A stretch of 64,000 nucleotides of DNA from the NCBI GenBank assembly GCA_030141605.1, contig JAQGDQ010000186.1, forward strand, positions 358,840-422,839, in the 5' to 3' direction. This document shows positions 50,301 to 61,809 of the stretch, in pieces. The notes beneath the pieces were generated by a model. It searched no databases, was not told the origin of the DNA, and saw only the letters and a list, made by a program, of their open reading frames with translations. Every line of letters starts with the position of its first letter. Position 1 is the stretch's first letter. The DNA is from Tubiluchus corallicola. Taxonomy: Eukaryota; Priapulida; Priapulimorpha; Priapulimorphida; Tubiluchidae. Both the position numbers and the translations under genes were made by a program.

Positions 50301-50738
50301 TATCTGGCTCTCTAGGTATTAACCTAAAAACCAGGAAGCTAATTGTTAAGAACTATACATGATATCAGTATTTCAGAGCAAAATATAAGTAACTGGTAAT
50401 TGTTACAGTTGCATACTTATACTGTTGTATCACAAAATGTATCATTAAAATATCTTTGCAGTGGGTCAAATAATTCATAACAATGGTATAACTTCGTAGC
50501 TTTTTAATTATACAATCTCACAGAATCATAGATTAAAATCAGGCATGGCCTGAAAAACTGCTGTATTTTCGTTTAAAATTTAGTGTTAGAATAGCATCAA
50601 TATAGCACACTGGAGTGGATTAAACATAAGCGAGCACCTATTTGGGCCCAGATTTTTATGAATAGGTAGTTTGTCAGGCCTGCAGAGATTTTTCTCCAAC
50701 TTAGATGAGAAGTCTCCAAATAATGGTGGTAACTCCAT
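35373..50738 (-). CDS. SKIV2L: Ski-complex DExH-box RNA helicase SKI2 (SKIV2L/SKIC2), complete
   Basis: SKI2 is the helicase of the Ski complex that feeds mRNA to the cytoplasmic exosome for 3'-5' decay. Twenty-three exons (minus strand) join in frame: 50738-50638, 50323-50206, 49149-49035, 48897-48829, 48176-47944, 47538-47482, 47037-46912, 46479-46334, 45043-44897, 44491-44407, 44018-43912, 43632-43392, 42796-42584, 41811-41701, 41098-40868, 39930-39791, 39286-39154, 38598-38210, 37326-37116, 36690-36580, 36337-36119, 36021-35881, 35573-35373. The 3645-nt CDS gives 1214 aa (human 1246). Landmarks: NYPFWPGG and [10 protein letters not shown]-terminal motifs; Walker A AHTSAGKT (Lys about 305); DEVH box 390-393; SAT 421-423; [10 protein letters not shown]; motif [12 protein letters not shown] (from 665); Arch/beta-barrel insertion with [17 protein letters not shown] domain ending [13 protein letters not shown]. 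The start is supported by an in-frame TAA 15 nt upstream. Introns contain a hAT MITE and an antisense retrotransposon piece. Confidence 0.97.
40266..40848. mobile_element. hAT-like MITE with perfect 8-bp target duplication in a SKI2 intron
   Basis: The termini are CAGTGGTGGCTCGTAGCTA and, on the opposite strand, CAGTGGCGGCTCGGATATA. The octamer attgattg lies directly before (40258-40265) and after (40849-40856), a perfect 8-bp duplication. The 583-bp body has no recognisable transposase. It is in the intron after the motif V/VI exon, with only 11 bp between the duplication and the splice donor. Confidence 0.93.
43251..43341. repeat. 41-bp direct repeat in a SKI2 intron
   Basis: The segment starting actgctattcattttggtta occurs at 43251-43291 and 43301-43341 with one visible mismatch, 50 bp apart. 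It lies just beyond the donor of the exon at 43392-43632. Confidence 0.9.
49195..49715 (+). pseudogene. Non-LTR retrotransposon reverse-transcriptase C-terminal fragment, antisense in a SKI2 intron
   Basis: Plus-strand frames shift but keep the familiar C-terminal region of RTE/L2-like endonuclease-reverse-transcriptase proteins: [50 protein letters not shown], then after a frame change [20 protein letters not shown] and [16 protein letters not shown] before a stop. The upstream part is decayed and has stops. It is inserted opposite to SKI2 transcription, in the intron between exons 2 and 3. Confidence 0.8.
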
Positions 50739-50790
50739 CTTCAGCTTTGATTATGTATGTGTCTGACTCTATATTATCTAAAAGTTAATA
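50739..50790 (-). promoter_or_regulatory. SKI2 5'UTR with strong acceptor-like site
   Basis: On the minus strand ttttctttttattaacttttag ends at 50778, giving a 39-nt leader to the ATG at 50738, with an in-frame TAA inside it. The sequence has the quality of a normal 3' splice site, so the mRNA probably carries an upstream leader exon or a trans-spliced leader. Whether it is used is not shown by sequence alone. Confidence 0.5.
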
Positions 50791-51364
50791 AAAAGAAAAT
50801 CACTTTCATTGTTTATTGAAACAGCACACTTTTGCAATGTAGCTACAGTGTGACACTCTCTCATTAATGAAGCACATAGAAGCCATTAACTTAGCAGTAA
50901 AACTGAAAATGACTCTGTTGCATGATGAAAAACTTAATCTGATATCCGACATTGACTTCTGAAAATGCAAACCCCTACATCTACTAAATGGTACATCTAA
51001 AAAAATATACATTTTTTTCGTACACATAATTTTACAAAGAATGTTTGTACATAAAATTTTAGCATTTCTAAATTAGACACCATATAACTTCAGTAGCTAA
51101 AGTAAGTAATGTGACGCCATTACATTTCTTCAATGAAAATACTAAGAAATGTGGAACAAAGTTAGATTATAATTTATTTAGATTAACTACTATTGTATAT
51201 GGAGCTATAAAACTAACAGTCATCTGTTTCACATCTTCTTCAAAGGCTTACTACCTAAGATATAACTATAAAATATGATACTAAAAGATTTAATGACCAG
51301 AGAAAAGATACTGCAAAAAAAACTAGTAAACAAATTATGCAATCACACATATCAACCGTCAAAT

Positions 51365-51440
51365 TCAGAAAGAAGGCCCTGAAGTCTACCAGGATTGAAA
51401 CCCAGAACCTTGTAGTTTTAGGCCACCCGCTATAGTCATC
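51365..51440 (-). repeat. tRNA-like SINE head fragment
   Basis: On the minus strand gttgccagatgactatagcgggtggccta... is followed by a box B-like GGTTTCAATCC at about tRNA spacing. No good cloverleaf or 3' tail is visible, so this is an isolated SINE head or chance similarity. Confidence 0.35.
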
Positions 51441-53299
51441 TGGCAACACTGACATGATATAAGGCCTATGATATTAACAGAATCGCATGTTCCACAAATG
51501 AGTTACATGCATAAATTAAACCTCCTTGATCATCATATTGGAAACCTGGTCAGTCCATTATTGTTTATCAGACCAGGAGTTGCAACATTTATTATTGGTT
51601 TATTAAATAGCACGCACCAAGGTTCGATAATGAAATGAAGAAAGCTATTTTTATACACTTCAGTATACAACAACAATATTCAATGGCAATGCCTGCCCAA
51701 CATCAACACTTGTGGCAAGACTGGAGACTGGCTCATTATACCAGGAATAACCCTCTAAAATGACCCACTAAGCAAGTGTCTTAGGAACTTTCAGATGCAT
51801 AGCCTGGATACATTCACCCTCCATGAGGTAAGCAGCCATGTCAGTGTGGTGGAGTGTCGAATGCCAAAGCAAGTCAAACTCAAGTGGTAATGAGGCATTC
51901 ACACAAAATATACATGACCATTCGGTCACCCAGTCTGCCTCACAATCATAATAGAAATATTATTCAGAATAGACATTTTGAGAATATATGGTGTATAACC
52001 TTATATAGGAGAGTAAGTAAAAGAATGTAAGCTTGTGCAGAGAAATTTATTAGTTGCAAAGAGTATTGGTTTGAAGAAATTAAATTGAAGATTTATTTTT
52101 AAGATTTTATTCTGAAATGCCTACATAAACAGTGAAGTAGTGTCAAGTTGAAAATCAGAAAACCAAGTTACCAGAACTACAAGTGAAATCATTTAGGTGT
52201 GGAAACAGGTTTAGAGATTATGCATTCATAAAGACTGTAGAAGCCAATGAAAATTTAAACAGGAAAGAGAAAGTTCAACAATTTTAACAAGAACACCTGA
52301 AGGTGGCAGCACTATCCAAAACTAAAAAAGTATGATGACATTAGAATAAATATACAACATAAATTTATATTTAGAATAATTAAAAACGATTTTCTTTTCT
52401 CCAAGTATAAAACTAAAAATAATTTATTATTATTCAAATACTGATAATACATAAAGAACAAAATGAGCCAATAAATGATTTGAGGAAGTTAGCAATGACA
52501 ACAGAAATAAAAAGATTTTTTGGCAAATTTCAAAGCCATTACTGATACAAAATTTATTGAAGTTAGTAGTGTTAACGTTGCACAAAAATGGTGATAGAAA
52601 AGCTAATAAAAAGCATATAGCTGCTGAGCTATTTACGAATATGTGGCAGGTAGTTTCAAAAAGATTATGTTAAGTTTGTTTAATGGTAACATTTTTGAAG
52701 CTGCAGTCAGTTTATGCAAGAAATTTCTAAAATGGAGGCAAAAAAGTTTAAAAAGAAATAAAAAATAGAAACAAATTCAGAATGAACAAACAGCTATGAA
52801 TTTCTCCAGACAAAAGGCAATCAGTCTACTATGTAAAAATCTTAATATTTTTTCATGAAAATATATACTTCTTTGTGAATTGGAAAAGGTGGGTGTTGCG
52901 AGGAAGTGTAAGAAGTTTTCGGATAATGATAGACTCATTAAAAGAGTTATATCAGTTGCACAACTTAATAAGATTGAGAAAGTTAACCGTCTTAGCAAAA
53001 AAATCTAATTTGAAGATTTCTAGGGGACATTGTAATGATACAATTTCAATCTTAGTGAAAAACGTTGAAATGAGCTAAATGAACAAAAGCTGAGGGGAAT
53101 CGTATACATCAGTTACTACTCACTAGGCTTTATGGTGAGTAGTAATTGCGTAGTAAGTAATAAAATGAAAGAAGAATACAATCAGGCAAAAAAACATTTC
53201 TGCAATGAACTAAAATGAGCTACACACTGCTACCTTTTGTCTATAAACGTAGTTTAATGCTAACTGAGTTTCTCTGAGCCATCTAATCGTCGAAGTAAG

Positions 53300-53955
53300 A
53301 TGATTACGGTTACTAATATTTTAATGATTTTCTTGCTTCTTCCATTACTAATGAATCTGTGGTTGGTTCCTTACCAATTCTCTTGTCTTGGAAAAACGAC
53401 AGTGTTTCTTATGTCGAATTCACTGAGAGTGATGTCTATAATAAACATCTCCTTCTTAAGTTTTTTAAAACTGTTGACCAGATAGTGTTCATGGTTTTAT
53501 ATTAAAACCACATGCCTCACAACTCTCTTTGCCTCTTTTTCTTCTCCTTCACAAGTCTCTTGATTCTGGTGAGCTGGTATTGTCCCTCAAAACTCGTTAG
53601 CTTGCAATGAAACCTGTAATTCTAAAAAATGTGGAACCGATTTAATACGACACTAATTATGCCCTAATATGCAACTATGTGTTTTGAATCACTATTCTAA
53701 GATGATATATTGACTTATTTGTTATATTCTGGCCAATTTATAGTTAGTGATAATCAACAAGGCTCATTACAACGTTTCGCTGTAACAAATCTTCTTGAAT
53801 GCCTAAATGACTGGTCCCAATTTTTGATTCATGACCCTTCCTTCCTATCTATTGATATTTTGTATATTGATTTAAAAAATATATCTGATTCTGTTTATGT
53901 TCATGATCTAAGTCATAAATATCATCTCACCTCTGTTCAGGTAGGCCTTTGAGGT
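53300..53955 (+). pseudogene. CR1/jockey-like non-LTR reverse-transcriptase remnant
   Basis: Across frame changes and stops the plus strand keeps the order typical of this reverse-transcriptase family: FTESDVYNKHLLLKFFKTVD (fingers), a short stretch like LFLLLHKSLDSGE, then NQQGS..RFAVTNLLECLNDW and SIDILYIDLKNISDSVYVHDL, which corresponds to the usual iYlDfskAFDsVpHdlL block with the catalytic-region residues altered. The FADD block was not found downstream. Similarity to a C-terminal retrotransposon segment is possible up to about 54560 but weak. Confidence 0.65.
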
Positions 53956-56900
53956 ATGCAAATGTTATAACATCGTCATAGTTATGGTCAACCTAACCTC
54001 GTTAGGTTAATTTGACCTTATTTTAAAATTAATCAAATATTTGCTTTTATCTAACTTGCAAAGTCATAAACTAAACTAAACTGCATATTTTATTTATAGC
54101 AAAACAGTTTAATCAGCAACTTATAGACGTTAGCAATTTCAATCGACAATAATAAAATCTAGAATCAGGCCAATGTTTTCCCACTAATTAATGAAAAATT
54201 GAGCATTTTCAGAATAGTATTAGATGTCCAGCAATACGCAGCTACAGCTAATTGTCCCGAAAGCACTGGCGTTAAGTAAGCTCCGCAGGGGTCTGAAAAA
54301 TCTTGCACGTTGAATGGGCAGTCAACGAGAATGACTGGTCAATGTTATGCTTGACGTCAACTGGTAATGTCCCTCAAATGTAGTAAATGCAGCAGATTTC
54401 ATATTCGTTCTAATTCTACAACACCTCATTACCGGAGAGACTGCCTTATTGAAGAAAAGCACTTGAACGTCCACATGAACTCAATTGTGATATAATATTC
54501 TCCAATATTCGAGTAGATTCTGTATCTTCTCTTGAACAATACCGCAAGTATAGACCTTACTAACCATTATATAATCATCAGTGGTAATTCCAAATTATAT
54601 TCTAGACCACTACGTGATTTACTTGGACGCAACTCTAAATTATTTATACAATACTTATTTCTTCTCTTTGGAATTCACTTAATTAATACTAAATTCACTG
54701 TAGCATCAAATCTGTTTCAATACAGGGATGGCAAAACATCAATCAACCAGCGGAAGTCCACCTCACAATTGTCAATTAGGCTATATGCTTCACAGTGACA
54801 TAACTTCATCCACAAACATTACAATAAATGCGTATACTTAAAAATACCTAATATACTGCGCAAAAGTGCGTATATACATGGATAGATTGATTCTATTTAG
54901 AACTGAATTGGCATACTAATTTTTTCACAGGTATACTAATGGCCAGGGTTGCAGAGTTGCCGTTTTGTCTGATGCTTATGTACGGCGTGGAGTACGCCAC
55001 TAGCTGAAGTAAGACATTTGCGCTTACGCACATGCGTTAAATTTGCCGAAAATCACTGACACACAAGGGCAGCCCAAGTATGGCCCTGGCGATTTCTCTC
55101 ACTCTTTCCTCTTCACCAAATCGGCGAGCAAATTGACATTAAAAAAAGTGCCAGTTTGCAAAGTCAAAACCACATGTTTTGCTTATTTCGCTCACCTAAT
55201 GAAACGGATCACCTCTCTGTGAAGCCAGACAAAATAAAAAATGATCATTATACCTTAACCAAATGTTGGAATCGCCTAAAAAGTGGGTTTATTTCACTTC
55301 AAAAAGATAAATCTCGAAGTCAAATTTATCGTTGCTCGTTCGACTTGCTCAGAATAATTTTCTTCATATTTTATCAGATGTGTGATGCATTGACATTTTC
55401 AATGATTATTATTAAATAAACAAGGACAACGGACGTTGCCACTACGGCTAACGGCTCAATTTGTGACCTGTCTTTTTGTCCTACTTGGGCAGCCCATATA
55501 CGGCACACCCTGCTTTGGCTAGCCCATGTACTGCAATTGTCCTACTTCTCTTAGTGTCTTACTCGGCTCCCGATACTTATATTTATAACTGTATTGGTTG
55601 GCTTGGTGGTTCAAAATTATAGTATTTCGCCCAAAATCCAAAATTATTGCATACTTGCATACAGCAATTCCAGTAAATTACTTTTGTTGATCATTATTAT
55701 TGATCACTAAAAAGTAACTATAACACCAAAAAGTAGCACTAACAGGTGTAAAATTAATTGTGTTGAACAACATGGTAAATTTTGCAAGATGGCAGACTAG
55801 ATGACCGTCTTGGCGTTTTGACATTTTGCCCTTCTTTAAATGCCACAATGGTTTTCTGTATTCATTTGGAAGGCAAACGAATAAATTATTCTTATCCTTT
55901 CTAATTTGTGCATCTCCAGAATCAGGTCTTATATATCGTAATCACCATGAGCATTATTTTTTTTAAATTACTGCTTTATTCAAGAGACTGACCACTATTG
56001 ACCAATATACTTCAGCTTACTTACAGCTTACAGTATGGATAGGGGTTAAGCATAAATGAGTGCTTTTTACCCCTACCCTATACTTCAGACTACAATGAAG
56101 TCAAAGTTTGTTTTGTTCCCCATAGTCAGCATTTTTCATTTTTTCAGTGCACAATTTTTTCAAGTGTTCGTTTTCTGTTTTGTTTTTGATATCGCATAAT
56201 TTTTGATTATATATCTATATTGCACGGTATAAAACCTCAGATTGTCGTATATTCGTTATTCCAGTATAAATTATAACACTGATCTCGTCTTCGATCTTCT
56301 GTGAATTTATTTTTAAAAATTTCGAATTAAGAAAACAGTCTCATTGAAACATCAAAAAAGTAGTGGCTGTTACTACCATATCAGTGAAATGTACATGATC
56401 AGTTATTGCACTTATATAAATTATTTGTCTTTACCTTTCTGGCAATAGCAGTTGGAATATTATCATCTGTAATTAATGTACAAATCAGATTTTGTATCAT
56501 AGTACTGTAGTATAGACTTACGTAAATATTGTGTCATTTTTATTAGAATATTTTGTCAAATTTATTTTGAATAATTAATGACCAGGAAGGTCAAATAAAC
56601 TGAATTGAATTATCATATAAACGGCAACCCTTGTTGCGAAAACACCAGTCAAATGAGAAATTGATAACCCGGATGTGTAACAGTTGACCCGGACGTGACA
56701 GGCTAGTAAATGGTCTGCAGTATGTAATTTTGTTATTTTTATTTTTTGTTATACAGTTAACAAAATTTAAAGAAAGAAGGTGTGTAGCAGTTTACGGTAT
56801 TTATTTTGAAATTTAATGACTCAGCACGTTTTGGCACTTAGCTTACAATTTGCATTAAACGTTGATAATGACGTGAAATTTGGGTCACTAATGTGGTACT

Positions 56901-57283
56901 GGTTTGTGTGGCAGGGCCGTGCCTAGCCTAAACTATTCCTGCACGGACTTGAAACGATGTAAAGACCAAGAACTTTTGTTGAAGTAGAGGTGCCAAGGAG
57001 TGGACTTCCCGATTCACCTGGGTGGTGTGATGGTGCTCTGTAACTTGTTCTGTGGGGGGAACAATCACGCATTTTCCTATATTTGAGTGTATTTTGGAAA
57101 GCTTAAATGTAAGCTAAATTTGAATTGTAATTTTCTCGATTGTTTGGTATATTGAGGAGATTCAGCTTCTGATTTAAATCATGACATGGCCTAATTAAGT
57201 CAACCTGCTTATTAAAAAAACAAAGGATTTTCCACTGTATGCGTAATTGTTAGTTACATTATAATTTTACAGTTCCATAGTAG

Positions 57284-58180
57284 TAGTAGTAGTAAAAAAA
57301 ATTTATTGTAGACACATTTCAAAGATAACATTAGCCGAAGGCTATTTTCTGACAAATAAAACGAAATAAAAAATTCTACAATGCATATAAATGTATGCAC
57401 AGAGTGCAAGATTGGCAAGAACACTTACTATACACTTAGCTGTCAACTGTGAGCAGTAGCACACATTTTGGTAGAAATGGTAAAATACAAGTTACGTTGT
57501 GTTTAGTATGGGTATGTAAGAGATTCATGACAAGTTGGCTCAATCACAAATAGTTTAGAAGACTTTTTTAACAGGATAATTACAAATGTAAAATATTTCA
57601 ACACGGGTTTACAAGCAAATTGACTAGTTGAGGATCTTTATATTGGTTTACAGAGTAGTTACTGTGCTGACAATTTTAGAAAAGTTTTATACAATATTGT
57701 TTCCATATTAAGAAGTAATTTTGTAGGTAACTCAGCAAATTAAATTGCAAGCTTACAAGATGTTGTGCAGCACTGACATTCACACGAGGCGTTTTTCAAA
57801 TACTTATAGCAGAGTCTTTAAATTTCTTTAAATCATTACATGTTCTACATTCTTTCAGGTAACTTATTCCACAGTTTGACACCTTGATAAGATAAAGAAT
57901 GGTAACCAAATTTCACTGTTAAAAATCTGGGAATTTCTAGAATATGTACAGATATGAAGCTAGAGTGTTGAGACTTAATCCTGATCGTGTTTTCCAGACT
58001 ACAGGGCCCAGTTTTATGTAAGTGTTTAAACACTTCAACTGTGAGTAGAATCTGACGTTCACTAATCAAGGTTTCGTGCCAGACTGTTGAATAAGTTGCA
58101 TGTAGGAAGACAGCTGATCATTAAACACATATTCCAATGCTCTATAATGTATCTTCTCCATTTTCTAGGCATTTGTAGTA
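57284..58180 (-). pseudogene. Non-LTR retrotransposon 3' part (reverse-transcriptase C-terminus and tail)
   Basis: On the minus strand: RALEYVFNDQLSSYMQLIQQ, then QILLTVEVFKHLHKTGP, FLTVKFGYHSLSYQGVKLWN, KLPERM and, after a one-base frame change, KECRTCNDLKKFKDSAISI and a stop at about 57791. This is the characteristic C-terminus of CR1/L2/jockey-like ORF2 proteins. About 500 bp of untranslated tail follow, ending in a trinucleotide (AGT/TAC) microsatellite at 57279-57295, as these elements commonly do. Confidence 0.82.
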
Positions 58181-59548
58181 TATGCCACAGCAATGAAAAA
58201 TCAATGAGCAATAATTAAACTGAGATTTTATGAAAGCATGGAAGATTTTCAATTTATTTTCAGTATCTAACACTTTTCTTAGGCTAAATAGCACCATTGA
58301 CTTGTCTTGTGGCTTTGCTACATATGAAAGAGACGTTCTGAGAAGCCCAGATTTTCATTTATATAAACTCCAAGGAGTTTGACACTTTATTATGGTATTA
58401 TTTAGCTGAATAAATTTTTAATCATCCTGTTGTTATCGAACCTGTCATCAGGTTGTTGTCGAACTAATTTACAACATCTTGAGTGACGATATTTAAAGTA
58501 GCTCATCAACCTGGTAATTAAAAAACAAAGGATTTTCCACTGTGTGCATAATTGTTACATTCTAACTTTACTTACAGTTCCATGTTCTCAACTTATTCTT
58601 GTTTTTAAAATTACAACCTAAACATAGGCTAGGCCTAGCCTGCCTAATAGTATTTCCAGTTATTTGCTGCACAAGGCATAATAATCAAAGGAATATAAAT
58701 TTCTGACTACAAGTAGACTGTAGCATATGTAATGGATAAAAACAACACTGCATAATTATCTTGCACTAGTTGGTTTCTTTCAACTGCTACTAGGCTGAGC
58801 CACAACAAAATTTAATCAGGGAAAGTAAAAAGTACATCTGTCACAACCTTGCGAACAATTAATGGTGATGGGTGGAAAATCGAATGTTACATTATTTGCA
58901 TTCTGAAATGTTTTTTGTTGATATGTTTTTCTTACAAAAAACAAGGGCAAAAATCTCTGCTTGATTTAAAGTTAGTGAGAGTTGCAGATTTATTGATTTG
59001 CGGGCAGAAGAATGAAACGCAGGCAAAAATGCGTATGCCTCATGTGCCAGTGCATGAGACTTGGCAGGTGTAGTTGAATGTTTAATGCTGTTCAACTCAC
59101 TATCAGAACTGAATTGTTTATGATGCATAAAAATGTTATGTTTACAACTCAAAACATTTATTACTGTAGTCACACTGTAAAATATTCAGAATACAGTGCA
59201 CTTGATGTACAATGCTATCCAAAAATGAAATGGAAAAGTTAAGCAATGAATTACTTGTTATTTGCCATAAAAGCATGTACAAATTGAATATAATTATACA
59301 TTATGTAGCCAGCATCATCAAATGATATCAATAATGTTAATCTAAATGCTACATACATAGTGCAGTAGCACTAAATGCAACAACTTATCACTTATTAAAA
59401 CTTATAAAAAACTTTACTGAAGAACTAAACATATACACTAATTTACGTTTTGCTTGGTATATACAGGATTTGTTCTAATTGACCTTGGATTGTGTCTCAG
59501 TCTACTCATTCAGAATTTATTTTATGAAAAATATTTTTAAAACAAATT

Positions 59549-60797
59549 TAGTAAGTCTTTGTTTAACGACACTCCTTAGTGACGTTTCATTTTATTGATG
59601 CTGAACATTAGACACCTTTTTTCACTTAACGATGCATGTATCATATTAATGACAATTTTTTACTGTAACAACGACTTTTTTATCTAATTTGAATAAATGA
59701 AGCATTACAGTATTCCCTCACTTATCGCGGGTGTTCCTTTCCCGGCCCACCCGCGATAAGTGAATTTCCGCGAAGTAGGGACGCTATACTTAGCCATCTC
59801 AAGCGGGCGCAAGTACTACATTTCGTTTTTGGTGTGTATTCATCTGCCGAATAAATACACTATTTACTGTGAATGGTAATTTTTTAAGATTTATAATATT
59901 CTTTTAATGTTAGAATTAATATATTTAATATATTTTTATACATTTTGGATTTTTTATGCAAAATTCATCAAATTTATACATTACTCTACAATAAGTACTA
60001 AGCATGTGCCAAAATACTTTAGACGGAGTACCGCAAAAACCTGCAAAACAGCGAAAATACCTCGATAAATATTTTACATTAATATTTTTGAAAACCCGCG
60101 AAACAGCGTGTCCGCGATAAACGAACTGCGAAGTAGCGAGGGAGCACTGTACTTTGCATTATTCCCTTCAAAAGAGCTGCAAGTAACGTAAAAACTTCAT
60201 AGCCTACTGTATGACTTTTTACGTTTTGTCTCCGACATGATTGTAAGTTTTTATGATTTGAACTTCTAAAGATGCTAAAAATGATAATCGGTTCTATCAA
60301 ACACGAGATCTATTTCATTATTTGCCTCTGACACTTGTAAGTCTCAAACCACCTAGCTGGGGGGGGGGAGGGGAAGTGCAGACATTTTACAAAGGAAATC
60401 TGCCTGCAGCTTGTTGCTAGAGCAAAGAGTACCTAGCTGGAACCAGTACCTAGTGCCACTAAATTTTCACTTAGCTGTAAAGTTAACCACTTCTCTACCA
60501 GCAGCAAGGCTGCAACATGCATCACTTGCATTGAAACAGCTTGAAAGAGAAACCACTGGCTAGGTGTGGATAAAAACAATATTTGTTCATTCAAGTCAAC
60601 TTAGAAAAAAGTTGAACAGCAAGAGTATGCATAAAACTCATAAAGCATTTAATTTATATGAAGTAATCATTATTGACTAGAACGTATCTCAGTGCTTTTA
60701 CATTATTCTGTGTGGAAAATTTGCTTTCATGTAACGACATTTTACTTAACAACACATTTTACTGTAATGCATTATGATCATTAAGCAAGGATTTACT
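59549..60797. mobile_element. Tigger-like element interrupted by a second one (left arm copy)
   Basis: The ends agtaagtctttgtttaacga and, on the other strand, tagtaaatccttgcttaatg match the terminus family of the 24261-24951 MITE. Inside, at 59708-60149, a second TA-flanked element begins CAGTATTCCCTCACTTATCG and ends, on the other strand, CAGTGCTCCCTCGCTACTTC, with repeated cgcgataa motifs. Thus one Tigger-like MITE inserted into another. About 90 bp (60286-60375, including a G-run) are absent from the right-arm copy. Confidence 0.8.
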
Positions 60798-61078
60798 ATA
60801 TTCCGATTAAATAATAAAATCACTTCATGTTTTTATATTATAGATGAGCTGGAATTAAACCTATAGAAATGGAGAACTAACAGATCTGTTGGGACTGCAT
60901 TACACTGTGCATGCCTTGGCTGGCATGTCCAAAGCAATCCTACTTTTGTAGCCTTTTAAAATTATGTAGCTGGCATTGATCATTGCACAAAACAAAAAAA
61001 TGAAAGGAAATTCATGTTTTTTCAAAATGACCCTAATGTGGGGATTGCTGACTCTACAAGCTAATGGCATGACACAAG
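59560..61078 (+). repeat. Left arm of a very large inverted duplication
   Basis: This segment is repeated in reverse complement at 62572-64000. The match includes the composite transposon and about 280 bp of flanking DNA (60798-61078), so it is a segmental duplication rather than only two insertions. Divergence by eye is low, apart from the 90-bp indel. Confidence 0.92.
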
Positions 61079-61164
61079 AAGAGAGATACCAGTTAAAGTA
61101 AAAATTATTATCTTACATTGTTACTTTATTTTGTAAGGCTAGCTCTATCACAATGACGTAGTTG

Positions 61165-61809
61165 TAGGCCTGTAATGATACATTGATGTATCGTGATATG
61201 TTTTATTACGATATGAGTACCGCCGAAGCGCATCCATATCGTGATTATCTGATACAAGGCTGTATGCTAATAAAAACAAAGTGATTCAAGATACAGCTAT
61301 AGAGTACCCTGTAGATATCTCTCAGTCAGTGTAGTTCACCAGCAGTAATTGGCTTCACACAGGCACTTCTAACAGCCAAAGCAGTAACTGTTGAAAGTGC
61401 CTATATATCTGCTGTTGAAAGTGTGTATTTTCTGTACTAGGTTAATTACATTGTTTACATATAAACTTGTAACATGGCAAAAGTGAATCAGAAAATGCAC
61501 AAGCTGCTTTTAAACCTAAAGTATTGATGTGTTTTGCTTTTTTGGTGGCTTACAATGCAAGCAATAGCCCTACACATTAGACAAGTATTAAATAAAAGTC
61601 AAGCTGTTTGTCAAGTTATTTTAAGCATTTAGCAGTCGTAAAACTGTTGATTGATAAAATACGTTTAGTATTTACTATCAGTATCTTCATTAATTTTTTT
61701 AATAAAACCTGCAAACGTTAGCTCATGTGTATTGTGATACATATCGTATAGTGAGGTTAGTATCGTGATATGTATCGTATCGTGACCTAGGTGTATCATT
61801 ACAGGCCTA
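61165..61809. mobile_element. hAT-like MITE in the spacer of the inverted duplication
   Basis: The termini are TAGGCCTGTAATGATACA and, on the opposite strand, TAGGCCTGTAATGATACA, an 18-bp exact inverted repeat, followed by symmetrical tatcgtgatatg motifs. Flanking octamers cgtagttg and tttagtta agree at five of eight positions, a possible old 8-bp duplication. No transposase frame is seen. Confidence 0.75.

Larger units (their letters stand above)
50791..59548. other. Gene-poor region with decayed retrotransposons
   Basis: No conserved host gene exon was recognised. The stretch contains a tRNA-like SINE fragment (about 51365-51440), a plus-strand reverse-transcriptase remnant (53300-53955, possibly continuing to 54560), a small hairpin at 53113-53143, a retrotransposon-like 3' tail near 56612 and a minus-strand reverse-transcriptase remnant (57284-58180). 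The SKI2 promoter should lie in its first kilobase or so, but no core motif stands out. Frames near 55156 and 58849 resemble nothing known. Confidence 0.55.

Noticed and set aside
35373-50738. MTR4 instead of SKI2
   Set aside because: The N-terminal NYPFWPGG and DLLTVPPGF motifs, the Arch-region [11 protein letters not shown] and the C-terminus are of the SKI2 type.
53113-53143. Short hairpin (actactcac / gtgagtagt) as a regulatory RNA
   Set aside because: The stem is about 11 bp with no conserved context; chance or transposon debris is more likely.
55070-55500. Possible element bounded by gggcagccca repeats
   Set aside because: The two copies are in direct orientation and no consistent termini, target duplication or protein similarity was found.
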